From: Anaerolineae bacterium
GTDB lineage: Bacteria > Chloroflexota > Anaerolineae > J102
Direction: 5' to 3'
Assembly (NCBI GenBank): GCA_015493675.1
Contig: WGCR01000235.1
Location: 1 to 7,111 of the forward strand
DNA: 7,111 nt
Shown here: piece by piece, positions 1 to 5,745 of the stretch
How the letters are laid out: the number at the start of each line of letters is the position of its first letter
How positions within the stretch are numbered: position 1 is the first letter of the stretch
Position numbers and translations under genes: made by a program
Notes under the pieces: generated by a model
What the model was told of the DNA's origin: nothing
What the model saw: only the letters and a program-made list of their open reading frames with translations
The model's database searches: none

Positions 1-491
1 CCCCGGGGCCCGCCATCGAAGAGGTGGATTTCGTCGATGATGATAGCCTGCAATTCGGCCAGCGTGCGGGGCGCCCGCGTCAGCAACGAGTCGGTGGACT
101 CGGGCGTGGTGATCAGCACCGCAGGCGGATTCGTGGCCGAGACCGGGCCGGTGTCGCCGCTTTTCATGCCCAGAGAGATGCGCAGTTGCGCCAGGGGGAC
201 GCGCAGCCGCTCGTACAGGTCGCGCACCAGGGCCTTGGTGGGCGAAAGATAGAGGATGCTGACGCCCGAACGCCGAGGCTGTTTCCCGGCCAGATGTCGC
301 TCCAACAGCGGAGCGATGGCGGCCTCGGTCTTGCCCGAAGCGGTGGCGGCGATGATCAGGGTGTTGCATCCTTCCAGCGCCGCGGGGATAGCTTGTTGCT
401 GCACCGGAGTGAAGCTGCCATGCCGGGCGAAGAACGCGGGCCATGTCAGCGGCAATCTGGCCCGAAGTTCAGCGGAAGTGGATTGCGTCAT
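1..491 (-). CDS. Lhr-like DEAD/DEAH-box superfamily II helicase, N-terminal part (runs off the left edge)
   Basis: ATP-dependent nucleic-acid helicase; only the first 163 codons, most of RecA-like domain 1, are in the window. Visible motifs in order are a Q motif (FTPVQ, residues 27-31), Walker A ATASGKT (49-55), motif Ia SPTKAL (83-88), motif Ib TTPES (128-132) and motif II DEIH (153-156). ATASGKT followed by E-A, TTPES and a DE-I/V-H box are typical of Lhr and the Lhr-like BrxHI helicases rather than RecG or RecQ. The ATG at 491 overlaps the TGA of the upstream ATPase gene as ATGA. No good Shine-Dalgarno precedes it, so translation is probably coupled. Being last in a cluster with two BrxD-like ATPases suggests a role in DNA processing or phage defence (inference). 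C-terminal domains that would separate Lhr, BrxHI and other subfamilies lie outside the window. Confidence 0.9.
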   Translation of the reverse strand, partial: MTQSTSAELRARLPLTWPAFFARHGSFTPVQQQAIPAALEGCNTLIIAATASGKTEAAIAPLLERHLAGKQPRRSGVSILYLSPTKALVRDLYERLRVPLAQLRISLGMKSGDTGPVSATNPPAVLITTPESTDSLLTRAPRTLAELQAIIIDEIHLFDGGPR

Positions 492-1903
492 GCGCCGACT
501 TGTTTTTTCAACTCAGCCAGCAACAGCGCTGAGCCGTAGTCAGGGTAGAGATAAAGCAGATCGTACAGTTCGATGGCCAATCGCACCAGATGACGAATGC
601 CGAGACGCCCGTTGCGCATGCCCAACGCCATGATCTCGGCAGCGCCGCGCCGGATCTGGCGCTGCTGCTGGCCCGGCTCATAATCGTATGCCTGGGCATG
701 ATAGCCCATGACTTGCTCCATGAATTGCCCGATCTCCTGGGGCGTGTGATGCGAATTTAGCTCCAGAATTTGGTCCTCATCCAGCCAATCGTGCAAGGGC
801 ATGCGCTGGTCGCTGTGGGTGACGGTGAAGAGGAAGAAGAGGGATTGCCGATCGCGGTAGGCCAGCGGATACTCCCGCCACCGGTGTTGGGGGAAATCCG
901 CTGCGCGGATGTGAGACTGGCGCTCCTGGAGAGCGGCGTAGATGACGGCGCTGAAGAAGAGGCTGGCTTTGGGGCGTTGATAAGGACGCAGCAGGGAGTA
1001 GCTTTCGGCTTCGTCCAGCATCACGGCCAGACCGCTATACCCATTCAGACGGGCCAGTACGCTGATCCCGCTGAGGAGGTAGGCTATCTGGCGGGCGTTG
1101 TGGCCCACCCGGTAGATGCTGGGGAACCGGATGCGGCGCGGGGTGGCCGGTCTCATGCGCTTGACCCGACGGGCGCCCATCAGCCATTGCAGCCACGTCT
1201 TGCGCTGCCGGGCCGATGGCGTGCTGCGAATGGCCTGCAACGCCACCAGCAGCGGATCGTTCTCCACCAGGGCCAGCTCCCGCAGATGGTCGAGGATAGC
1301 GGGCGTGGCCGCTGCCTGCTCGAATAACGGTTCCAACCCCCGCTCATCCGTATCGGGATAGCGCAGGTTGCGCATGAGGCTGGCGTAGATGTTGAAGGAG
1401 CGATGAGGCGGCAGCTCGAAGAGGTCTAGGCTGGTCATGGCCACCAGAAATTTGCGATCCAGCGCCTCCTGCGCGGTCAATTCGATGAGATGCGTCTTGC
1501 CAAAGCCATATTCGCCCAGCACAGCCCGCACCGCTCCCCCCTGCTGGTGGGCCTGATTCAGCCCCGCGCTGATGCTTTCCCGCTCTTTCTTCAGGCCGAT
1601 GGTGAGTTCCCGCACATGCCGGGTTGGGGCGACGCCCACCCGCAAGGATTCGACGAGCTGCCGGGCCTGGAATCGGGCCGGGGGCATGGGCGGCGCCGCG
1701 GGCGCTGGCAGGGCGACCTGAATCCGCGCCTTCTCCTCCTGCCCGATGAATTCTCGCCGCGGGCAACGAAATCGCAGGCCGTTATCAAAACGAACCAGCC
1801 ATTGCGAGCCGTTGCGATAGATCGCCACAAGCTGTCCCTTCCCGAAGATGGGGTGTTCGACGATGTCGCCAATGGCGGCGGTTGCGGGCATTTGGGCGGG
1901 CAT
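488..1903 (-). CDS. BrxD/DUF2791-like P-loop ATPase with N-terminal Tudor-like domain
   Basis: Predicted ATP-binding protein of 471 aa. Residues about 11-52 (starting IGDIVEHPIFGKG, with a VRFDNG strand) look like the small Tudor-like beta-barrel found at the C-terminus of UvrD/PcrA helicases or in CarD-like proteins, suggesting contact with nucleic acid or polymerase. A proline/alanine-rich linker (about 63-77) follows. The ATPase core has Walker A GEYGFGKT (130-137) and Walker B GLAVMLDEAE (291-300). A WLQWLMGA segment (237-244) is shared with the neighbouring 427-aa ATPase. The order of motifs fits the BrxD (DUF2791) family of BREX systems. Its stop overlaps the helicase start by 4 bp. The start used is ATG 1903; ATG 1891 (Met5) is possible, and neither has a clear ribosome site. 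It lies 250 bp from the preceding gene, across a hairpin cluster. Family assignment is fairly sure; biological role is inferred. Confidence 0.85.
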   Translation of the reverse strand: MPAQMPATAAIGDIVEHPIFGKGQLVAIYRNGSQWLVRFDNGLRFRCPRREFIGQEEKARIQVALPAPAAPPMPPARFQARQLVESLRVGVAPTRHVRELTIGLKKERESISAGLNQAHQQGGAVRAVLGEYGFGKTHLIELTAQEALDRKFLVAMTSLDLFELPPHRSFNIYASLMRNLRYPDTDERGLEPLFEQAAATPAILDHLRELALVENDPLLVALQAIRSTPSARQRKTWLQWLMGARRVKRMRPATPRRIRFPSIYRVGHNARQIAYLLSGISVLARLNGYSGLAVMLDEAESYSLLRPYQRPKASLFFSAVIYAALQERQSHIRAADFPQHRWREYPLAYRDRQSLFFLFTVTHSDQRMPLHDWLDEDQILELNSHHTPQEIGQFMEQVMGYHAQAYDYEPGQQQRQIRRGAAEIMALGMRNGRLGIRHLVRLAIELYDLLYLYPDYGSALLLAELKKQVGA

Positions 1904-1948
1904 GACGGGGTAAGAGATGGGGAGGTTGGCTGCTTACGTTTGCGTCCA

Positions 1949-2129
1949 GCCGGAAATGTGTTCCGGCGGGTTAGACGGGAATTATGCGCCGGATCACATA
2001 TCCGGCGGGCGCAGGAAAGAAGAAGACTAGCGCCGAGGCGGAAGTGTGTTCCGCCGAAGGTGGGGGGCGCCGGATCGCATATCCGGCTAGACGCATGGTG
2101 CGCCGGGACGGATGGGTGATCCGCCCGGC
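1949..2129. repeat. Cluster of five REP/BIME-like hairpins in alternating orientation
   Basis: Five short palindromes fill the gap between the two ATPase genes. R1 1949-1967 is GCCGGAA-ATGTG-TTCCGGC. R2 1988-2006 is GCCGGAT-CACAT-ATCCGGC. R3 2037-2055 is GGCGGAA-GTGTG-TTCCGCC. R4 2069-2087 is GCCGGAT-CGCAT-ATCCGGC. R5 2102-2129 has an 11-bp stem with one bulged A (2108) and loop GGGTG. R1-R4 have perfect 7-bp stems and all five have 5-nt loops. Read in one orientation the loops are ATGTG, ATGTG, GTGTG, ATGCG and GGGTG, so orientation alternates from unit to unit. Stem changes are compensated on the opposite arm (A-T to T-A, C-G to G-C). Centres are 39, 49, 32 and 38 bp apart. On the transcript, R5 begins 24 nt after the stop of the 427-aa gene, where it could protect the 3' end or damp read-through. 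None has a T-run, so these are not intrinsic terminators. Confidence 0.85.
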
Positions 2130-2153
2130 CCGGTCATCTTTTTGGGTTGCGTT

Positions 2154-3437
2154 TCAATAGGGCGGGGTTTCGCCGCTGCTGAGTTCATCCACCTGCCCGC
2201 GGATGAGAGCAATGGCTTCTTCTTCCGAGATGACATGCTCCCCTTCGGGGGCCTGATGCTGGCGGGCCAGTTCGGTGACAAAGGATTTGACGAACAGGCG
2301 GCGATGGCTTACATCCAGAAAGACGTCGCGGGCGACGTTGGCCAGGATGGCGGCATTGGCGTACTGAATTTGCTCATCCAGTTTGACGTCGAAGGCGGTT
2401 TCGTAGATGGGAATGAGCTTTTCGCCAATGGCGAGCATCAGATCGTTTTCTTCCAGGTCCAGATGCTCAAGGCTGATCTGCGGGCTGAAGTGGTTGATGC
2501 GAGAGAATCGTCCCACGGCCCGCACCCGCTGCTGCAACGCCGGGTAACGGGGCACGATGTCGTTGATGAACTGGGGCGGGACTGCATAAACAAACATTGC
2601 GCCCGGCAATTCATCCCGGCAGCGATCGATGACCTCGCGCAGGTTGTCGGTGGCCAGTTTCTCGGCTTTGCCGCCGATGCTGGCCATGCGGTCCACCTCA
2701 TCGAACAACAGCACCAGGCCGCTGTAGGAGAGGGCGCGGATGGTCTGGGTGAGAGAGCGCAACATGCGAAAGGCGTTGGGCCGGGTGATCTTGCCCGTGA
2801 CGCCCAGGGGACGCAGGATTTTTGTGTCGTCGGGCGTGGTGGCCGCGCCCATGAGCCAACGGCTGAGGGATTCCAGCCATTCCTCCTGATCCCGAATCAG
2901 CGCGTCGAAATAGGCCAGCACTGCGTTTTTGTAGGCCAGACTGTCGATGGGCGTGGCTTCCAGCGTATCCACCAGCCCCTGATAGATGGGGTTCGCGAGC
3001 ATCTCCAGACTGACATTTTCTCCCACCAGCCGTTCCAATGTCCCCTCCAGAAAGCGCGTCAGACCTTTCTCGTCGGTCATGCGCTCATCGCTTTCGTGCC
3101 AGATGAGGTTGCGGGCCACGGCCGCGTAGACCGCGCGCTGATCGTTGTAGGGCGTCTCCACCGGGCTGAGATCGACCTTGGAGACGGCAAAGCCCCGGCT
3201 CCAGGCCAGGTCTCGCACGCAGTACAGGAAGTGGGATTTGCCGCTGCCGTAGTCGCCCACCACCAGCTTGAACGCGGCCCCGCCATCCTGCAGGTAGGAG
3301 GAGAAGTAGTATTCGTCCAGGGCGTCCAGCAGGGATTGATTGCCCACATTGAAATACTGAATGCCGCGCGCTGGCGGCGTGCCCGAGCTGCCAAGCACTT
3401 CGATAATCTGACGGGCGAGGATAGGCGTGAGAGTCAT
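2154..3437 (-). CDS. BrxD/DUF2791-like P-loop ATPase
   Basis: Predicted ATP-binding protein of 427 aa related to BrxD (DUF2791), an ATPase of BREX phage-defence systems. The N-terminus carries the family-like ARQIIEVLGSSGTPPARGI segment (8-26). Walker A is GDYGSGKSH (61-69) and Walker B is LVLLFDEVDR (241-250). An RWLMGA segment (193-198) precedes Walker B by about 45 residues, and a strand near 281-287 (MFVYAVP) sits where a sensor would be expected. ATG 3437 is supported by a strong Shine-Dalgarno 5 nt upstream. The 471-aa gene downstream is a diverged paralogue with the same motif order. On its 5' side a 253-bp gap with a fold-back repeat separates it from the unknown first gene; on its 3' side is the hairpin cluster. 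I see no transmembrane or signal segment. Coupling of ATP hydrolysis to DNA sensing or complex assembly is inferred from family context. Confidence 0.87.
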   Translation of the reverse strand: MTLTPILARQIIEVLGSSGTPPARGIQYFNVGNQSLLDALDEYYFSSYLQDGGAAFKLVVGDYGSGKSHFLYCVRDLAWSRGFAVSKVDLSPVETPYNDQRAVYAAVARNLIWHESDERMTDEKGLTRFLEGTLERLVGENVSLEMLANPIYQGLVDTLEATPIDSLAYKNAVLAYFDALIRDQEEWLESLSRWLMGAATTPDDTKILRPLGVTGKITRPNAFRMLRSLTQTIRALSYSGLVLLFDEVDRMASIGGKAEKLATDNLREVIDRCRDELPGAMFVYAVPPQFINDIVPRYPALQQRVRAVGRFSRINHFSPQISLEHLDLEENDLMLAIGEKLIPIYETAFDVKLDEQIQYANAAILANVARDVFLDVSHRRLFVKSFVTELARQHQAPEGEHVISEEEAIALIRGQVDELSSGETPPY

Positions 3438-3442
3438 GCGGG

Positions 3443-3449
3443 CCTCCTT
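3443..3449 (-). promoter_or_regulatory. Shine-Dalgarno of the 427-aa ATPase gene
   Basis: AAGGAGG on the minus strand, 5 nt before ATG 3437. It is the strongest ribosome-binding site in the cluster and fixes this start. It implies efficient independent translation even though the gene sits behind another gene on the same strand. Confidence 0.85.
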
Positions 3450-3509
3450 ATCTTCGGGCCTGAGTTAGTGCCTTATCAGCGGGATACCTGCTCGCTGGGC
3501 AAGAAAATG

Positions 3510-3662
3510 TCTCACGCAAAGGCGCAGAGACGCAAAGGAAAAAGTATGGACTCGCCGCTGATAACGCTGATCAGGCGGATGGGCGCGGATGAAATCAAAA
3601 AAATCTGCGAATATCTGCACAATCAGCGTCATCCGCGGCGAATCAAAAGGCTTTGCGTGAGA
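3510..3662. repeat. 153-bp MITE-like fold-back element with perfect 12-bp terminal inverted repeats
   Basis: The ends TCTCACGCAAAG (3510-3521) and CTTTGCGTGAGA (3651-3662) are perfect inverted repeats. The inner arms also pair: about 42 bases starting at GACTCGCC on the left match the reverse complement of the 42 bases ending at 3643 at 31 positions. The whole element is therefore one long imperfect hairpin closed by an A-rich loop near 3590-3601. The two flavours of sequence here, CGCAAAG-type ends and ATCCGCG/ATCTGCG-type arms, resemble dispersed intergenic repeats I recall from environmental bacteria. No target-site duplication is visible and no protein is encoded. It fills most of the gap between the 287-aa gene and the first ATPase gene, and its transcript could form a strong structure there. 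Confidence 0.8.
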
Positions 3663-3690
3663 TCAGCTTTTTGGTTCCAGCTTGTCCGGG

Positions 3691-4554
3691 TTAGGCTTCC
3701 TCGAAGACGACATCTGAGTAATAATCGCCTCCCTGCGGGCCGGTGTGGGGCAGCCATACGCTGCGTTGGGGGTTGCTGGCCTGGCTTTTGGTGGCCACGC
3801 CCAGATGCAATCGCCACGTGCGGCCCTTTTCGTCGGTGATCGTAGGCGTCGTATGGGCCAGAACCATGTCTCGCACAAAGAGGGGGCGCTCATAGTCCTT
3901 GAAATTTTTGCGGGAGGGGGCATTCCAAAAGCGTTTGGATTGCCGGTTGAGCACCATTTTGCTGTAAACAGCGATAATGTTGATGCGTCCCCCGGCGGGC
4001 CGTCGCGGTTTCTCGGCTATCAACTGGCTCCAGGCCCGATATAAGTCGTTCATAAAGGCCGACGCGTCGAACTCGCGTTGAACGATAGCTTTGTATTGCT
4101 GATCGTAGGCTTTGAGCACCGCGTGCAGGGAGAGGGGCAGAGGTCGGGTCAGCGCCTCTTTGCCGTAGAACCATTGCGCCTTGCGGGCGGCGCTATCGAT
4201 AGACAGAACCAGCTCACCCACCACGAGGATGGGCGGGCGCCCTTCCACAGTGAGGCCGCGATTCTCGAGACTGGTTTTGAGGTCACGGGCGAAGTCGAAG
4301 GCCAGGGCGTCCAAAGCTTTTTGGGTGACCGCGGCGAAGGAGTCCGTGGCTTTGTGCATCGCTTCGCGATCCACCAGCGCATCCGCGTCCTGCAATTTGA
4401 ACAAAGCTTTTTGCATGGCGATGGCGTCCATCTGTTCCTCGGCCGCCAGCTTGCTGGCCCGTTTCAGCGCTGCCAGCGCCTGCCGCAAGGCCTTGAAATC
4501 AGGTTCGATGGTTTGTATTGCGGCGTCAAGTTGTGTAGAAAGGGCGTCGGTCAT
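3691..4554 (-). CDS. Conserved-looking hypothetical protein, first gene of the ATPase-helicase cluster
   Basis: A 287-aa protein that I do not recognise. Residues 1-95 are strongly helical and charged (alanine, leucine, lysine and glutamate rich) and may form a coiled coil. Residues 107-132 look like two beta strands (PILVVGELVLSID, then AQWFYGKEAL). About 140-182 is helical again with aromatic residues (AWSQLIAEKP). The C-terminal third (190-287) is beta-rich, with FVRDMVLAH (226-234), TWRLHLGVATK (246-256) and SVWLPHTGP (265-273). No transmembrane segment, signal peptide, Walker box or clear nuclease motif is visible. The start is supported by a Shine-Dalgarno 7 nt upstream and a good promoter just beyond it. 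Its leading position suggests a dedicated partner or sensor of the two ATPases and the helicase (inference only). It is clearly coding: long, well-composed and with its own expression signals. Confidence 0.82.
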   Translation of the reverse strand: MTDALSTQLDAAIQTIEPDFKALRQALAALKRASKLAAEEQMDAIAMQKALFKLQDADALVDREAMHKATDSFAAVTQKALDALAFDFARDLKTSLENRGLTVEGRPPILVVGELVLSIDSAARKAQWFYGKEALTRPLPLSLHAVLKAYDQQYKAIVQREFDASAFMNDLYRAWSQLIAEKPRRPAGGRINIIAVYSKMVLNRQSKRFWNAPSRKNFKDYERPLFVRDMVLAHTTPTITDEKGRTWRLHLGVATKSQASNPQRSVWLPHTGPQGGDYYSDVVFEEA

Positions 4555-4561
4555 ATTAAAG

Positions 4562-4568
4562 TCACCTC
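4562..4568 (-). promoter_or_regulatory. Shine-Dalgarno of the 287-aa gene
   Basis: GAGGTGA on the minus strand, 7 nt before ATG 4554. It supports this start. Confidence 0.75.
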
Positions 4569-4587
4569 ACGGGAGAATTTGAGGGGT

Positions 4588-4616
4588 ATTCTAACATAAA
4601 AACGAAGATTTTTGAA
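4588..4616 (-). promoter_or_regulatory. Sigma-70-type promoter of the ATPase-helicase cluster
   Basis: On the minus strand TTCAAA (4611-4616, 4 of 6 to the -35 consensus) lies 17 bp from TAGAAT (4588-4593, 5 of 6 to the -10). The -10 is preceded by TGT, giving an extended -10. Transcription would start near 4580, leaving a leader of about 25 nt that contains the ribosome site. It lies directly after the mtnA stop, so the cluster can be expressed independently of mtnA. Confidence 0.6.
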
Positions 4617-4617
4617 T

Positions 4618-5655
4618 TCACATCAACCTCGCCAAATTCTCCCCGAAGGGCGGATAAACCACGCCTTTCTCGGTGATGATGGCGGTGATGTAGCGGGCCG
4701 GAGTGACATCGAAGGCGGGGTTGGCCGCGGGCGCGCCGTCGGGCGCAATCTGACATTGGCTCAGCACCAACGTCACCTCTTCGGGCGGGCGCTCCTCGAT
4801 GGGGATGTCGTCGCCGGAGGGCGTGTCCAGATCGATGGTGGTGGTGGGCGCGGCCACGTAGAAGGGCACGCCGTTTTCATGGGCCACCACCGCCAGGTTG
4901 TAGGTGCCGATTTTGTTGGCGGTGTCGCCGTTGGCCGCCACCCGGTCCGCCCCGACCACGCATAAATCCACGCCCGAGGTGCGCATGAAATGCCCGGAGG
5001 CGCTGTCCGCGATGATCTTGAACGGCACGCCATACTGCATCAATTCCCAGGCGGTGAGCCGCGCACCTTGCAGCCGCGGGCGGGTCTCATCCACCAGCGC
5101 AAAGACCTCCTTGCCTTCCTCGTGCGCCATGCGGATAATGCCCAAGGCGGTGCCGTAATCCACCGTGGCCAGGCTGCCGGTGTTGCAGTGATGGATGATG
5201 GTGGCTTTGTCGGGAATGAGGGGCAGGGCGTGGCGGGCGATGGCCTTGTTGATGGCCACATCCTCCTCGGCGATGGCGTTCGCTTCGGCCAGGGCCGCAT
5301 CTCGCAGCTTGTCCACAGAATCCAGTCCGGGATCAGCCAGACGCGTCTTCATGCGATCCAGCGCCCAGAAGAGATTGACCGCAGTGGGGCGAGATGTGCG
5401 CAATATGTCATCCGCCCGTTGCAGCGCCGCCCGCACCGTCGTCACATCCCCGGTTTCATCGTGCCAGGGAACCAGAACCAGGCCGTAGGCCGCGGCCGCA
5501 CCAATGGCGGGAGCGCCGCGAATAACCATCTTGTGGATGGCCTCAGCCACCTGCTCGGGCGTTGTGTAATCGTTGTAAATGGTTTGTTGGGGCAATTTGC
5601 GCTGGTCCAACATGCGCACAATGCCATCCAGCCACTGGATGCTGTGAAAAGTCAT
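4618..5655 (-). CDS. mtnA: S-methyl-5-thioribose-1-phosphate isomerase
   Basis: Converts 5-methylthioribose-1-phosphate to 5-methylthioribulose-1-phosphate in the methionine salvage pathway; cytoplasmic, of the eIF2B-alpha-related fold. The 345-aa length is normal and the protein is complete. Family motifs seen are RGAPAIG (46-52), HHCNTG (155-160) with the catalytic cysteine C157, GADRVAANGD (235-244) with the catalytic aspartate D237, NKIGTY (247-252) and NPAFDVTP (312-319). These separate it from ribose-1,5-bisphosphate isomerase and regulatory eIF2B-like subunits. ATG 5655 has AGGAG 10 nt upstream. No other methionine-salvage gene is in the window. It is divergent from the antitoxin-like gene, with about 90 bp between the starts. 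The next gene on its strand begins 63 bp after its stop with its own promoter, so that gene is probably not a functional partner. Confidence 0.96.
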   Translation of the reverse strand: MTFHSIQWLDGIVRMLDQRKLPQQTIYNDYTTPEQVAEAIHKMVIRGAPAIGAAAAYGLVLVPWHDETGDVTTVRAALQRADDILRTSRPTAVNLFWALDRMKTRLADPGLDSVDKLRDAALAEANAIAEEDVAINKAIARHALPLIPDKATIIHHCNTGSLATVDYGTALGIIRMAHEEGKEVFALVDETRPRLQGARLTAWELMQYGVPFKIIADSASGHFMRTSGVDLCVVGADRVAANGDTANKIGTYNLAVVAHENGVPFYVAAPTTTIDLDTPSGDDIPIEERPPEEVTLVLSQCQIAPDGAPAANPAFDVTPARYITAIITEKGVVYPPFGENLARLM

Positions 5656-5665
5656 AGAAGAAAAG

Positions 5666-5670
5666 CTCCT
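5666..5670 (-). promoter_or_regulatory. Shine-Dalgarno of mtnA
   Basis: AGGAG on the minus strand, 10 nt before ATG 5655. Spacing is slightly long but it is the only candidate for this start. I could not find a convincing -35/-10 pair for mtnA further upstream. Confidence 0.55.
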
Positions 5671-5683
5671 GTGAACGTAAATC

Positions 5684-5712
5684 TTGCCGCACTGGCGTCA
5701 GTATGCTATAAA
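5684..5712 (+). promoter_or_regulatory. Promoter of the antitoxin-like gene
   Basis: TTGCCG (5684-5689), a 17-bp spacer and TATAAA (5707-5712), with TGC just before the -10 (extended -10). The predicted start of transcription is near 5719, about 27 nt before the ATG. This is the best-looking promoter in the window. It lies in the mtnA 5' region, so a protein bound here could also affect mtnA. Short flanking GTAT/ATAC arms (5701-5704 and 5715-5718) are too weak to call an operator. Confidence 0.65.
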
Positions 5713-5734
5713 TGATACAAGAAAATCGATTCAG

Positions 5735-5740
5735 AAGGAG
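5735..5740 (+). promoter_or_regulatory. Shine-Dalgarno of the antitoxin-like gene
   Basis: AAGGAG lies 5 nt before ATG 5746 and 8 nt before ATG 5749. It rules out the TTG at 5743 as the start; either ATG could be used. Confidence 0.75.
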
Positions 5741-5745
5741 AATTG

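Noticed and set aside
770..1327. Plus-strand open frame of 185 codons
   Set aside because: Antisense to the Tudor-ATPase gene, with no ribosome site, promoter or recognisable motif.
1490..2119. Plus-strand open frame of 209 codons running through the hairpin cluster
   Set aside because: It reads antisense through Walker A of the ATPase and then through palindromes. There is no sign of a real protein.
1949..2129. Possible CRISPR-like array
   Set aside because: Units are short self-palindromes of alternating orientation with unequal 13-30 bp gaps and mutated stems. There are no direct repeats with uniform spacers and no cas genes.
3450..3503. Promoter for the first ATPase gene on the minus strand (TTGCCC with GATAAG)
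   Set aside because: The -10 match is poor and the spacer is 19 bp. It is not convincing enough to list.
2112..3839. Very long plus-strand open frame of 575 codons
   Set aside because: It lies antisense to the 427-aa ATPase gene, crosses the fold-back repeat and enters the unknown gene. Its composition has no domain-like pattern, while the minus-strand frame has Walker motifs and a Shine-Dalgarno. It is a shadow of high GC coding.
1..4554. A complete BREX system
   Set aside because: Only BrxD-like and BrxHI-like components can be seen. No BrxC/PglY, PglX methyltransferase or PglZ phosphatase is present, so calling it BREX would overstate the evidence.
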